A stretch of DNA of 64,000 nt from Caballeronia telluris (GCF_001544495.1 NZ_FCNZ02000011.1:124001-188000), one strand, 5' to 3'; counted from the stretch's first letter, positions 20,366 to 28,771 are shown. Translations and numbers: made by a program. The notes: a model not told the origin generated them from the sequence alone.

Positions 20366-21760
20366 TGCATGGGTAGCTTCGTTCACGACTTCGACGGTCA
20401 GCGTCAGGCCGTGGCGCGCGGTCACGCGCACCTTGCCGCCGCGCGCCGGCAACGCATGCGCGCCCGCGCTCTGCACGCGCCAGCGCTCGCCGCGAACCGT
20501 GGCCCAGCCGCTCTCGCCCGCCGCGTGGATTTCGTCGCCGAGCATCACGCCGACGCTTCCCAGCATCGCCTCAGACCCGCTGACGACCGGCCGCCGGCTC
20601 GCCTTCAACGCCACCGCCGATACCGAAAAGATGAATAGCGCGGTCACGATGGCGAGCCCCGCCACGACGCCCACGGGAATGCCGAAGCCCGGCACGTCGG
20701 TGTCGATCAGCATCAGCGCGCCGATCGAAAACGCGACCACTCCGCCGATGCCGAGCGTCCCGAAGGTCGGCAGGAACATTTCCGCGACGAGAAAGCCGAT
20801 GCCGAGCACGATCAGCCCAAGGCCGACGAAGCTGATCGGCAGCAACTGGAGCGCGAACAGCCCGACGAGCAGGCAAATCGCGCCCGCGACGCCCGGCAGC
20901 ATGAAGCCGGGATTCGAGAATTCGAAGAAGAGCCCGTACATGCCGATCATCACGAGAATCAGCGCCACGCTCGGGTCGGTGATCGTCGCGAGGAAGCGGC
21001 TGCGCCAGTCGGGCAGCAAGGTGATGACGGGCGCGCCTTTCGTCGCGAGGACGTGCTCGCCTGTCAGCGTGCGCACGCGGCGGCCGTCGAGTTTCGCGAG
21101 GAGATCGGGAATGTCGGCAGCGGTGAGATCGATCACGCGCTGCGCGAGCGCCTCGCTCGCCGACAGGCTGACCGCTTCGCGCACCGCGCGCTCGGCCCAT
21201 CCGGCGTTGCGGCCGCGCAGTTGCGCCAGTCCGCGGATATAGGCGGCGGCGTCGTGGACCTGCTTGCGGGTTTCGGTCGATTCGCCGGCTTGCGTCCCCG
21301 ACGCCGCCGAGGCGCTCGCCTCCGGCTTCGGCGCGCCGCTCGTGCCGATCTGGATCGGCGTCGCGGCGCCGAGATTGGTGCCCGGCGCCATCGCGGCGAC
21401 GTGGCTCGCGTAGACGATGTAGGTGCCCGCGCTCGCCGCCCGCGCGCCGCCCGGCGCGATGAACGACACGACCGGCACCGGCGAGGCGAGGATCGCCTTG
21501 ATGATCGAACGCATCGAGAGATCGAGGCCGCCAGGCGTATCGAGTTCGAGGATGGCGGCCTGCGCGTGGTCGTCGGCGGCGCGCGCGAGCGACCGGACGA
21601 TGAAGTCGGCGCTCGCCGGCCCGATCGCGCCCGACACCGCGATCACGACGACAGGCGCATTCGCGGCGCCGGCCGCCCCGGCAATGGACGCCACGCCGAA
21701 CAGGAGCGTCGCGAACAGCGCGGCGCAACGGCAAAGCAGGCCAAACGGATTCGTTCTCAT
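20342..21760 (-). CDS. NfeD/STOPP-family membrane serine protease
   Basis: The 472-residue protein starts with a signal peptide (cleavage around residue 33), followed by a ClpP/SppA-like protease domain (residues about 35-235; LELDTPGGLDLSMRSIIKAI, and PGGARAASAGTYIVYASHVA with the likely nucleophile Ser), then four to five transmembrane helices (about 265-375) and a C-terminal OB-fold NfeD domain. Archaeal homologues cleave the C-terminal part of the partner slipin. The gene lies directly upstream of the slipin gene on the same strand. Its last residues (about THATSCMGSE) and stop come from the third copy of the hairpin repeat, so the C terminus differs from what the family would normally have. 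Confidence 0.93.
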   Translation of the reverse strand: MRTNPFGLLCRCAALFATLLFGVASIAGAAGAANAPVVVIAVSGAIGPASADFIVRSLARAADDHAQAAILELDTPGGLDLSMRSIIKAILASPVPVVSFIAPGGARAASAGTYIVYASHVAAMAPGTNLGAATPIQIGTSGAPKPEASASAASGTQAGESTETRKQVHDAAAYIRGLAQLRGRNAGWAERAVREAVSLSASEALAQRVIDLTAADIPDLLAKLDGRRVRTLTGEHVLATKGAPVITLLPDWRSRFLATITDPSVALILVMIGMYGLFFEFSNPGFMLPGVAGAICLLVGLFALQLLPISFVGLGLIVLGIGFLVAEMFLPTFGTLGIGGVVAFSIGALMLIDTDVPGFGIPVGVVAGLAIVTALFIFSVSAVALKASRRPVVSGSEAMLGSVGVMLGDEIHAAGESGWATVRGERWRVQSAGAHALPARGGKVRVTARHGLTLTVEVVNEATHATSCMGSE

Positions 21761-21887
21761 CGATGAAAACCGGCGGCGCGCGAGCGTCGTGAGCCCGTTG
21801 CCCCGGTCCCTCGCTTGTGCTGTCCAACGATGCGGGTCTCACCTCAAGCTTAGGCCAAATTCGCCCGCTTGCCCGAAACCGTCACGC

Positions 21888-22358
21888 TCACGGACGCACG
21901 ACGCTCCGGTCGATCACCTTGTCGACGTCGGCGGTTTCGCCGAGTCCGGATATGAAGCGCGCGCGGTCGAAGTCGCGCGCGACGCAGCCGTCCACGTAGA
22001 TGAACCGGCGTTGCAGCGTGAGCCACAGGCTGGTTTTCTCGCGCCATTGGGTCGATGCGTTCAGCGAGGCGAGGCGCCGCGTCACGCTTTCGGCGATTTC
22101 CTTGTCGTAGAGATAGCTGTTCGACAGCCGGCAACGCCCGGCGATCCAGCAACTGTTGCCGCGCTCGATGCGGTAGTGCGCTTCGTCGTTCCATTCCTGC
22201 GGCGTTTCGAAGGGGCCGGACGGCGCCGGGCACCCGGCGATCGCCGACGAAATGGGCATGAAAGGATCGTCGCCACGGTTGGCGCGCGGTTCGTCGGCGA
22301 GGGCGAGCGCGGCGGGCAGCCATAGGAGCGACAGCAACACGCGGCTTGCAAAGGACAT
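21888..22358 (-). CDS. Exported BON-domain protein
   Basis: The 156-residue product has an N-terminal signal peptide (MSFASRVLLSLLWLPAALAL, cleavage after ALA) and a C-terminal BON-like domain: YLYDKEIAESVTRRLASLNA, then LTLQRRFIYVDGCVARDFDR and a closing DVDKVIDRSVV. BON domains bind phospholipid or stabilise the envelope against stress. Four cysteines (in GCPAP, NSCWIAGRC, DGCVA) suggest disulfides in the periplasm. The frame extends upstream through the divergent yjbQ gene; ATG at 22358 is chosen for the signal peptide. It is divergent from yjbQ and alone on its strand. Confidence 0.75.
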   Translation of the reverse strand: MSFASRVLLSLLWLPAALALADEPRANRGDDPFMPISSAIAGCPAPSGPFETPQEWNDEAHYRIERGNSCWIAGRCRLSNSYLYDKEIAESVTRRLASLNASTQWREKTSLWLTLQRRFIYVDGCVARDFDRARFISGLGETADVDKVIDRSVVRP

Positions 22359-22484
22359 GGCGGCAGACCGGAAAACGCGAATGACAGCCCAAGCATAGTC
22401 GCGACGCGCGCCCTGTCCAAACGCCTTGCAGCCGATACACTTGAAACACCGGCCCGAAGACCGCGCCCGAGCGGAGACACCGAC

Positions 22485-22904
22485 ATGAAACAGGCACTGC
22501 ATCATCTGACGGTCGCGACGCGCACGCGCGGCCTGCACGAATTCACCGCCGAAATCGACACGTGGATCGACCGCCAGGACATCCGCACCGGGCTTCTGAC
22601 GGTGTTCTGCCGGCATACGTCGGCGTCGCTGCTGATCCAGGAAAACGCCGATCCCGACGTGCGCACCGACCTCGAACGGTTTTTCGAGACGATCGCGCCC
22701 GAGTCGCCGGATCGCTACGTGCACGACGCCGAAGGCCCCGACGACATGCCTGCGCACCTGCGCACCGCGCTGACGACGGTGCAACTGTCGGTGCCGGTCG
22801 AAGCCGGACGGATGCTGCTCGGCACGTGGCAAGGCATTTATCTGTTCGAACACCGGCGCGCGGCGCATCGGCGGGAAGTCGTCTTGCATCTGATCGGCGA
22901 GTAA
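22485..22904 (+). CDS. yjbQ: YjbQ family protein (UPF0047)
   Basis: The 139-residue product is a member of the YjbQ/UPF0047 family. The characteristic blocks are present: TGLLTVFCRHTSASLLIQEN with the conserved His and Ser residues, ENADPDVRTDLERFFETIAP, and the closing LLGTWQGIYLFEHRRAAHRR. Members show weak thiamine-phosphate-synthase side activity, but the physiological role is unsettled. A GGAG site lies nine bases upstream of the ATG. The aspartate carbamoyltransferase gene follows after 37 bases on the same strand and may be co-transcribed. Confidence 0.93.
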   Translation: MKQALHHLTVATRTRGLHEFTAEIDTWIDRQDIRTGLLTVFCRHTSASLLIQENADPDVRTDLERFFETIAPESPDRYVHDAEGPDDMPAHLRTALTTVQLSVPVEAGRMLLGTWQGIYLFEHRRAAHRREVVLHLIGE

Positions 22905-22941
22905 CCTACTATACGCTCCGCGTACATCACCCGGAGCGAAC

Positions 22942-24222
22942 ATGGCAGCCGTTCAGCAGCAAACCGTCCTGCGCGACGCAATGCGCCGTCTCAACATGAC
23001 CCGCGACGCGTTCGCGAGCCGCATCGGCGTGACCCGGCGGGCGCTCGACACCTGGCTTCTGCCCGACGGATCGCCGGAATCGCGTGCGATGCCGGAAATC
23101 GCCGGCCGTTATGTCAGCGAGATTCTCGAACGCGCGCCGACCGAGCGCGAATATACGCAGAGCGCATATTCGGCGATTGCATTCGAAGGCCGCGCGCATC
23201 TGCTGTCCGTCGATCAGTTTTCGCGCGATGCAGTAGAGGCGCTCTTTCGCGTCGCCGATACGATGCAGCCCATCGCGCGCCGCCAGAAGATCACGCGCGT
23301 GCTCGAAGGCGCGGTGCTCGCGAACCTGTTTTTCGAAGCGAGCACGCGCACGCGCGTGAGTTTCGGCGCGGCGTTCTGCCGGCTCGGCGGCTCGGTCTGC
23401 GACACGACCGGCTTCACCTTTTCGTCGATGGCGAAGGGCGAATCGATCTACGACACGAGCCGCGTCATCAGCGGCTACGCCGATGCGCTCGTCGTGCGGC
23501 ATCCCGAGCAAGGTTCGGTGGCGGAATTCGCGCGGGCGACCAACATTCCGGTCATCAATGCCGGCGACGGCCCCGGCGAGCATCCGAGCCAGGCGCTGCT
23601 CGACCTGTACACGATCCAGCGCGAATTTTCGCGTATCGGGAAGATCGTCGATGGCGCGCATATCGCGATGGTCGGCGATCTCAAGTACGGCCGCACCGTG
23701 CATTCGCTCGCGAAACTGCTCGCGCTCCATCGCGGACTGAAGTTCACGCTGGTGTCGCCCCGTTCGCTGGAAATGCCCGACCACATCGTCGAGCAGATCG
23801 CGCGCGGCGATCACGTGATCGAGCAGACGGCCGACCTGCGCGCCGGACTGAAAGGCGCCGACGTCGTGTACGCGACGCGCATTCAGAAGGAGCGTTTCGC
23901 GGACGAGTCGATCGAAGGCTATACGCCGGACTTCCAGATCAACCAGGCGCTCGTGGACGCGGTGTGCGGTCCCGACACGCTCATCATGCATCCGCTGCCG
24001 CGCGACGGCCGCCCGGGCGCCAACGACCTGAGCACGGACCTGAACCACGATGCGCGGCTCGCGATCTTTCGCCAGACCGACAACGGCATTCCGGTGCGCA
24101 TGGCGATCTTCGCGATGCTGCTGGGCGTCGAGCATCAGGTGCAGCATTCGATGCGCGATGCCGCCTGGCGCTCGCCCGCGTATGTCGGTCCGGACGATGC
24201 GGTGTTTCACGGGATCGACTAG
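22942..24222 (+). CDS. Aspartate carbamoyltransferase with N-terminal helix-turn-helix-like extension
   Basis: The 426-residue protein is a catalytic-type ATCase (usual length about 305-340) with roughly 80 extra N-terminal residues. The enzyme part has the carbamoyl-phosphate site EASTRTRVSFGAAF (STRTR near residue 134), the SSMAKGES loop with its catalytic Lys, ADALVVRHPEQGSVAEFA, and HPLPRDG near residue 350. The extension (DAMRRLNMTRDAFASRIGVT, then RRALDTWLLPDGSPESRAMP) reads like a DNA-binding helix-turn-helix of the type used by small transcription factors. It would condense carbamoyl phosphate with aspartate in pyrimidine synthesis. No regulatory-subunit gene is nearby. The ATG has a CGGAG site. 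A terminator follows at 24238-24267. Confidence 0.9.
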   Translation: MAAVQQQTVLRDAMRRLNMTRDAFASRIGVTRRALDTWLLPDGSPESRAMPEIAGRYVSEILERAPTEREYTQSAYSAIAFEGRAHLLSVDQFSRDAVEALFRVADTMQPIARRQKITRVLEGAVLANLFFEASTRTRVSFGAAFCRLGGSVCDTTGFTFSSMAKGESIYDTSRVISGYADALVVRHPEQGSVAEFARATNIPVINAGDGPGEHPSQALLDLYTIQREFSRIGKIVDGAHIAMVGDLKYGRTVHSLAKLLALHRGLKFTLVSPRSLEMPDHIVEQIARGDHVIEQTADLRAGLKGADVVYATRIQKERFADESIEGYTPDFQINQALVDAVCGPDTLIMHPLPRDGRPGANDLSTDLNHDARLAIFRQTDNGIPVRMAIFAMLLGVEHQVQHSMRDAAWRSPAYVGPDDAVFHGID

Positions 24223-24237
24223 CGTCGCGAGAGGACA

Positions 24238-24267
24238 AAAGCCGCTGGCGTTTCGTTCAGCGGCTTT
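24238..24267 (+). terminator. Rho-independent terminator after the aspartate carbamoyltransferase gene
   Basis: Arms AAAGCCGCTG (24238-24247) and CAGCGGCTTT (24258-24267) are perfectly complementary with a 10-base loop; the A/T ends let it act in either direction, so it may also end the minus-strand brnTA transcript. Confidence 0.8.
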
Positions 24268-24292
24268 CGTGGATGGATCAGCGGCAGGGGTA

Positions 24293-24568
24293 TTACGCAG
24301 CCCGGTGCGTCTTCAGCCACTCGCGCAACGCGTCGTTCATGCGCGTCTGCCAGCCGTCGCCCGTCGCCTTGAACGCCTCGACGATGTCGGCGTCGTAGCG
24401 CACCGTCAGTTGCACTTTCGGCGACTCAAGACGTGGCCGGCCCAGCGGTCTCATCCTTGCGAACTGTTCGTCGGAAGGGACGAACGTGTCCGGGTCCGCG
24501 TCGATCCCCCGCTGGATCTCGGCTTCCTCTTCGGGTGTGTTCCTGTAGAGCTTCGATTTGCTGTTCAT
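24293..24568 (-). CDS. brnA: BrnA-type antitoxin
   Basis: The 91-residue protein matches BrnA: a charged N terminus, a central linker (IDADPDTFVPSDEQFARMRP) and a C-terminal ribbon-helix-helix (VQLTVRYDADIVEAFKATGD, then GWQTRMNDALREWLKTH). BrnA neutralises BrnT and, as the BrnT-BrnA complex, represses its own promoter. Its first 143 bases overlap the 3' part of brnT in another frame. The terminator at 24238-24267 lies just downstream. Confidence 0.9.
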   Translation of the reverse strand: MNSKSKLYRNTPEEEAEIQRGIDADPDTFVPSDEQFARMRPLGRPRLESPKVQLTVRYDADIVEAFKATGDGWQTRMNDALREWLKTHRAA

Positions 24569-24827
24569 AACGTTCGACTTCCCGGTTGTTTGCCTTTCGC
24601 AGACTAATGATGCGCATTGCCGCGTTTCGCTGCGTGAAGACCACGCAATAGAGCCGCCCGGTTATCGGCACGTAGCCGATCTCGCGCACCTCGCCGTAAT
24701 CGTGACGATCGTCGGCATATGACATGACGCGCGGCCAATCGATTTCCCGCGCGAGCGCGAGCGAAACACCGCGATCCCGTTGGTTCGCTTCGTCCTTCGC
24801 AGGATCGAAGATGATTTCGATGTGCAT
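24426..24827 (-). CDS. brnT: BrnT-type toxin with read-through C-terminal extension over brnA
   Basis: The first 87 residues are a standard BrnT (RelE-fold ribonuclease): IEIIFDPAKDEANQRDRGVS, then GYVPITGRLYCVVFTQRNAA and the C-terminal RIISLRKANNREVERYEQ. Family proteins normally stop at about this point, a few bases into brnA. Here the frame runs on for some 45 residues in an alternative frame of brnA, ending at 24426, so the predicted toxin has 133 residues. Either the extension is tolerated or a stop was lost. The start at 24827 is chosen because the family begins there; the longer upstream frame lacks support. The toxin-before-antitoxin order is normal. Confidence 0.85.
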   Translation of the reverse strand: MHIEIIFDPAKDEANQRDRGVSLALAREIDWPRVMSYADDRHDYGEVREIGYVPITGRLYCVVFTQRNAAMRIISLRKANNREVERYEQQIEALQEHTRRGSRDPAGDRRGPGHVRPFRRTVRKDETAGPATS

Positions 24828-24938
24828 TATTGTAGTTACAGAAAAGTGGTTTTGCAAGCGGTCCTGGCGAACGTCAAGGCGCCGCATGCCGGCCGCAGAC
24901 CGAATACTCATCTTGCCGATAACCCTCACCGCCCGTCG

Positions 24939-25718
24939 TCACTTTTTGTCGCTGCGACCCCGCTCTTTTGCCACCGCGCAACTGTGATCCTGCAACTCCT
25001 CCGACGAAGCCCAGTCGCCCGGCTTGACGTGATCGTTGAGCAGATAAAACGCAGGCGTGCCGTCGCGCAGCGTGGCGCCCGCGAGCAGCAGCGTCTGCTC
25101 GGCCATCACCTGCCCTTCTCGCGCGACGTCGGGTGCCAGCAGCTTGAACGGATCGGTGCGCGCGAGATCGGCGTCGTCGATGCGGCGGATGCGATACGCA
25201 TGGCCGCGCAGCAGAACCGGAAACGGCGACCAGTCGGTGCCCGCGCGCGGCCCGTATTCGCGCAGCGCCGCGACGACGTCCGGCGCGAGGCAGTCGATAT
25301 GGATATGCAGTTGGTTCTGCGTGCGCCCGTACGCCGAGTTGATCGCAAGCGAGAGCGTGTCGCGCGGCATGTCGCGATCGAGCGCCTCGTCGACGAAGCG
25401 TCGCGCCTGCCACGCCGCGCGAAAGTAGTTGGGCGTTCCGGGCACGAGCAGATCGGCGCTTTCGATGCCGCCAATGCGCGTCGTCGGAATCAGCAGATAT
25501 TGCGCGACGCCGACAATATCCTTCAGCACCGCATAGCCGCCCGCGAGATTCACGTCGATGCATTTCTGCGCGATGTCGGCGCCTTCGGCCGCGGGAACAC
25601 ACGAATCGTGGACGATCTCCCAGAGCGCGTTCGGATTGTGGGCACGCGCGCAGGGCGCGGCGCAGGCGAGCGCGATGGAGACGAAGAGCGCGGCGAGGGA
25701 AGTCGATCGTTTGATCAT
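24939..25718 (-). CDS. cdh: CDP-diacylglycerol pyrophosphatase (Cdh family)
   Basis: The 259-residue product belongs to the CDP-diacylglycerol hydrolase family of the HIT superfamily. The HIT-like site NQLHIHIDCLAPDVVAAL is clear, with NPNALWEIVHDSCVP at the N terminus and LIPTTRIGGIESADLLVPGT in the middle, as in E. coli Cdh. It would hydrolyse CDP-diacylglycerol to CMP and phosphatidate at the periplasmic side of the membrane. ATG at 25718 gives a proper signal peptide/anchor (MIKRSTSLAALFVSIALACA); starts at 25730 and 25763 are possible but lengthen it by charged residues. It stands alone between brnT and the Fic gene. Confidence 0.9.
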   Translation of the reverse strand: MIKRSTSLAALFVSIALACAAPCARAHNPNALWEIVHDSCVPAAEGADIAQKCIDVNLAGGYAVLKDIVGVAQYLLIPTTRIGGIESADLLVPGTPNYFRAAWQARRFVDEALDRDMPRDTLSLAINSAYGRTQNQLHIHIDCLAPDVVAALREYGPRAGTDWSPFPVLLRGHAYRIRRIDDADLARTDPFKLLAPDVAREGQVMAEQTLLLAGATLRDGTPAFYLLNDHVKPGDWASSEELQDHSCAVAKERGRSDKK

Positions 25719-25895
25719 GGCGACTTGCATCGTAGCCGCGTTTTGTGACGGCCTGCGCATCACATCGCCGGGGAATGCAAGTAGTCGCGATCATGCGCCG
25801 CGCGTCCTCGCATTCATCGTGGCTTTTTCGGGCCGCCCAGATATATGCGCACCGCTTCCGGCGGTCGTCATCGGTCGCGCCGATGACGCCGCATG

Positions 25896-27098
25896 TCAGT
25901 CGGCATCGACTTCCGGCCAGAGTCGCGGAAACACGAAGCGCAGGCTCTTCAACGGCAGCGCAAATGACAACGGGTCCCGGTGCGTTGCTGACTGCAAGAT
26001 GCCGAAATCCAGCAGGCTGCGCGTGATACGGCGCGACGTCGCATCGCTCTCCCCCAGTATCCGGCTGAACTCCGCGCGTGAAAGCGGTCTGAGGAGCGCC
26101 ACGGCTTCGAGAGCAAGCAATGCCTTGTCCGGCTTCACGACAGATCGTTCCGATCCGACTTGCCACGGATTGGCGTCGAGATAAACGAGCAGGTCGCGCA
26201 GTCGCGAGCGGATGCCGTCGAAAGCCAACATACCGAGCATGAAATCGACCTGATCGAGACAACAATCCAGAAAGTAGTGGACGAACCTGACAAGTTCCTC
26301 CTGCGAGAGATTGCCCCGGCCATCCAGATCGTTTCTTCGCCGCTGATCTGCCGCTGCCAGTCGGGCGTAATACTCGTCGTGGGTGCGAGCAAAACCGCGC
26401 AACGGCGACCATAGTCCATCCGTCAGCCCGAGCGCATGGAGCGTGAGATGCGAATGCAAACGGCAGACGCGTCCGTTGCCATCGATAAAGGGATGCACCC
26501 ATGCGAGACGCTGATGTGAACACGCTGTCGCAATGAGCTGTAGTTCCGAGCCCTTGATCCGCGTGTATCGGGTGCTCCATTCCCTCAACAGGTCGGGGAT
26601 CAACTCCGCTGGCGGTGCAAGGTGATTGCCCACCTTCACCATTCGATCTCTGAGCGCGCCGGGCACGATCTGCTGATGCTCCGACGTAGCGCGAGACTCG
26701 GCTGGCAGGCTTTCGAAGAAGAGTCGATGGATCAGCGTGACTTTGTCGGTGTCGAACAGCGCCTCAGCGCGAAGATCCCGCCATTTCGCTTTGAGCGCCT
26801 CCTCCGCCCGGATATGCGCTATCGCTGCGAACTGTCGCCCGCGTTCATCGGAGTCGTGCGAATAATGCGTTTCCAACGCCCGCTCGATGCTTGCGGGCGT
26901 GGTGTGCTGGCCCTCGATCTTGTTCGAGTAGTACGAGTTCATGCTTCGGAGAAGCGGAGCCAACGCGGCCGCAACCGGGCCACGATCCTTGGCAAGCAGC
27001 GCGCGAGATTTGGTTGCAAGTACGGACGCCTTGTCGATGAGCGCGTGGAGCACGCGCTCTTCAGGAAAAAGCGGCTGAAATGAACTGACGTCAGTCAT
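25896..27098 (-). CDS. Fic-domain AMP transferase, class II, with C-terminal winged helix
   Basis: The 400-residue protein has a complete Fic core with VHPFIDGNGRVCRLHSHL (catalytic His near residue 202; HPFxxGNGR consensus intact). Ahead of it, MNSYYSNKIEGQ (residues 53-64) contains the inhibitory-helix motif S-x-x-x-E-G on the N-terminal side, making it a class II (self-inhibited) Fic enzyme. Such enzymes transfer AMP from ATP to hydroxyl side chains of target proteins. The C-terminal part (LLRPLSRAEFSRILGESDAT, SRRITRSLLDFGIL) looks like a winged helix. There is no separate antitoxin gene. Its AT-rich upstream region carries repeated motifs that may be an operator. Confidence 0.93.
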   Translation of the reverse strand: MTDVSSFQPLFPEERVLHALIDKASVLATKSRALLAKDRGPVAAALAPLLRSMNSYYSNKIEGQHTTPASIERALETHYSHDSDERGRQFAAIAHIRAEEALKAKWRDLRAEALFDTDKVTLIHRLFFESLPAESRATSEHQQIVPGALRDRMVKVGNHLAPPAELIPDLLREWSTRYTRIKGSELQLIATACSHQRLAWVHPFIDGNGRVCRLHSHLTLHALGLTDGLWSPLRGFARTHDEYYARLAAADQRRRNDLDGRGNLSQEELVRFVHYFLDCCLDQVDFMLGMLAFDGIRSRLRDLLVYLDANPWQVGSERSVVKPDKALLALEAVALLRPLSRAEFSRILGESDATSRRITRSLLDFGILQSATHRDPLSFALPLKSLRFVFPRLWPEVDAD

Positions 27099-27110
27099 GC
27101 GAGCGTTGTC

Positions 27111-27222
27111 ATGTAGGGTTGGCTGTAGGGTTTATTGTAGACAACAGTGACGTACTGTATATTTAAAATCAATACATTAAACAATTTTATGTAGAGTTGA
27201 TTGTAGAGTTTAAAGTAGGGTT
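27111..27222. promoter_or_regulatory. Repeated TGTAG(G/A)GTT motifs in an AT-rich promoter region of the Fic gene
   Basis: TGTAGGGTT or TGTAGAGTT occurs at 27112-27120, 27124-27132, 27190-27198 and 27202-27210, with related TGTAGAC at 27136 and GTAGGGTT at 27215-27222. The elements fall in two clusters about 78 bases apart, with 12-base spacing inside each cluster. The region between them (27150-27190) is very AT-rich for this window. A position just upstream of the Fic start suggests an operator for the Fic protein itself or for another regulator. Confidence 0.5.
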
Positions 27223-27360
27223 CATCGCCCGGCATCGTCTTGGCGACAAACCCGTCGTCCCACCTCAAGTGCCGCCCCCGCCTGCCGTATACGAAAGGAA
27301 AGGGCACGTCCGTCCACACGGACCGCAGCCCATCCTTCAGCCTCGCCAGCCCCCATCGAA

Positions 27361-28248
27361 ATGCATGCAAGAACAAAAACCCGACAGCTGGGCATCGCCA
27401 TCGCAGCGTTGATGTCCATCTCGACCGCCACCCACGCCGACGTCCCCGCGACCGGCGGGAAGCTTCTCCTGACCGGCGGCGTCTCCGAAGTCGAAGGCGC
27501 CGCGGGCGGCGGCCTGACACCCTGGGCCGTGATCGGCGGCTATGGCACGGCCGGCCAGTTGGGCGGCAACGGGCACGGCACCTACGTCAGAACCCAGGAC
27601 TACGCGCTGTCGACTTATGGCGGGATGGTCGGCGTTGCGAACCGCGTCGAGTTTTCACTGGCGCGGCAGACCTTCGATACACGCGATGTCGGCGCGCAAC
27701 TCGGCCTCGGTTCGAACTACAAGTTCAATCAGAACATCTTCGGCGTGAAGGTACGGCTCTTCGGCGATGCGGTGCTCGATCAGGACACGTGGCTCCCGCA
27801 AGTCGCCGCCGGTATCCAGTTCAAGCACAACGAGCAAGGCGACGTCGTCAGGGCGGTGGGCGCGGCCAGCAATTCCGGCACCGATTTCTACGTCTCCGCG
27901 ACGAAGCTGCTGCTCGCGAAAAGCCTGCTTCTGAACGGCACGGTGCGCTTCACCAAGGCAAACCAGTTCGGCCTGCTCGGATTCGGCGGCGACAAATCCA
28001 ACGACTACCACGCCGAGTTCGAGTCGTCCGTGGCTTATATGCTGTCGAGAAGCATCGTGATCGGCGCCGAGTACCGCACCAAGCCGGACAACCTGAGCTT
28101 CGCCCGCGAACAGAACGCCTACGACGCGTTCGTCGCGTGGGCGCCGACCAAGCATGTCGCGCTGACCGCCGCCTATGTCGCACTCGGCGACATCGCGACG
28201 ATCAAGAATCAGCGCGGCGTCTATCTCTCCTTGCAAGCAGGGTTCTGA
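27361..28248 (+). CDS. DUF3034 family exported protein, probable outer membrane beta-barrel
   Basis: The 295-residue product is recognised as DUF3034. It has a signal peptide (cleavage near THA-DVP, residue 26), then TGGKLLLTGGVSEVEGAAGG and GLTPWAVIGGYGTAGQLGGN, followed by alternating polar/nonpolar strands. It ends in phenylalanine (VYLSLQAGF), the usual C-terminal signature for outer membrane assembly. No function is known for the family. It is the first gene of a four-gene plus-strand unit; the haemoglobin gene begins two bases after its stop. The ATG has no strong ribosome binding site. Confidence 0.88.
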   Translation: MHARTKTRQLGIAIAALMSISTATHADVPATGGKLLLTGGVSEVEGAAGGGLTPWAVIGGYGTAGQLGGNGHGTYVRTQDYALSTYGGMVGVANRVEFSLARQTFDTRDVGAQLGLGSNYKFNQNIFGVKVRLFGDAVLDQDTWLPQVAAGIQFKHNEQGDVVRAVGAASNSGTDFYVSATKLLLAKSLLLNGTVRFTKANQFGLLGFGGDKSNDYHAEFESSVAYMLSRSIVIGAEYRTKPDNLSFAREQNAYDAFVAWAPTKHVALTAAYVALGDIATIKNQRGVYLSLQAGF

Positions 28249-28250
28249 TC

Positions 28251-28685
28251 ATGATGCGCGTCTTCCATTTCGCCGCCTCGGCGATCATCGCGGTCGCGGC
28301 GCTCGCGAGCGTCAATGCTCACGCCGACGATTCGCTCTATCGCGAGTTCGGAGAGAAACCGGGGCTCGTCAAGATCACCGACGATCTCTACGACAAACTT
28401 CTCGCCGATCCGCGCACGCAACCCTTTTTCGAGGACGCGCCGATCAAGCGCATCAAGCAGAAGCTCGTCGAGCAGTTCTGCGTGCTGCTCGGCGGCCCTT
28501 GCGAATACACGGGCCGCACGATGAAGCGCACGCACGAAGGGCAGAACATCGACCGTGCCGCGTTCAATGCGCTGGTCGAGGACCTGCAGGACGCGATGGA
28601 CAAGAACGGCGTGCCCTTTCATGCGCAGAACAAGTTGCTTGCGAAGCTCGCGCCGATGTATCGCGACGTCCAGGATCGCGAATAA
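28251..28685 (+). CDS. Exported group-1-type truncated haemoglobin
   Basis: The 144-residue protein has a signal peptide (MMRVFHFAASAIIAVAALAS, cleavage after AHA) followed by a truncated-globin domain: SLYREFGEKPGLVKITDDLY, DPRTQPFFEDAPIKRIKQKL, then RTMKRTHEGQNIDRAAFNAL. His95 in RTHEGQNI is at the place of the proximal haem ligand; CVLLGGPCEYTG keeps the family glycine pair and has two cysteines. Most truncated haemoglobins are cytoplasmic, so an exported one must obtain haem in the periplasm. It could bind oxygen or NO or act as a redox or sensor protein; the neighbours (cupredoxin, GGDEF/EAL) favour a sensing or redox role by inference. Confidence 0.9.
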   Translation: MMRVFHFAASAIIAVAALASVNAHADDSLYREFGEKPGLVKITDDLYDKLLADPRTQPFFEDAPIKRIKQKLVEQFCVLLGGPCEYTGRTMKRTHEGQNIDRAAFNALVEDLQDAMDKNGVPFHAQNKLLAKLAPMYRDVQDRE

Positions 28686-28771
28686 GCCGCGGCTCAAGTA
28701 CGCAGGCGGCGTGCCGTTATCCCGCTAAGCGCGCGTCATTTTCGCGCATGGCAATCAACGAAGACATTCAG

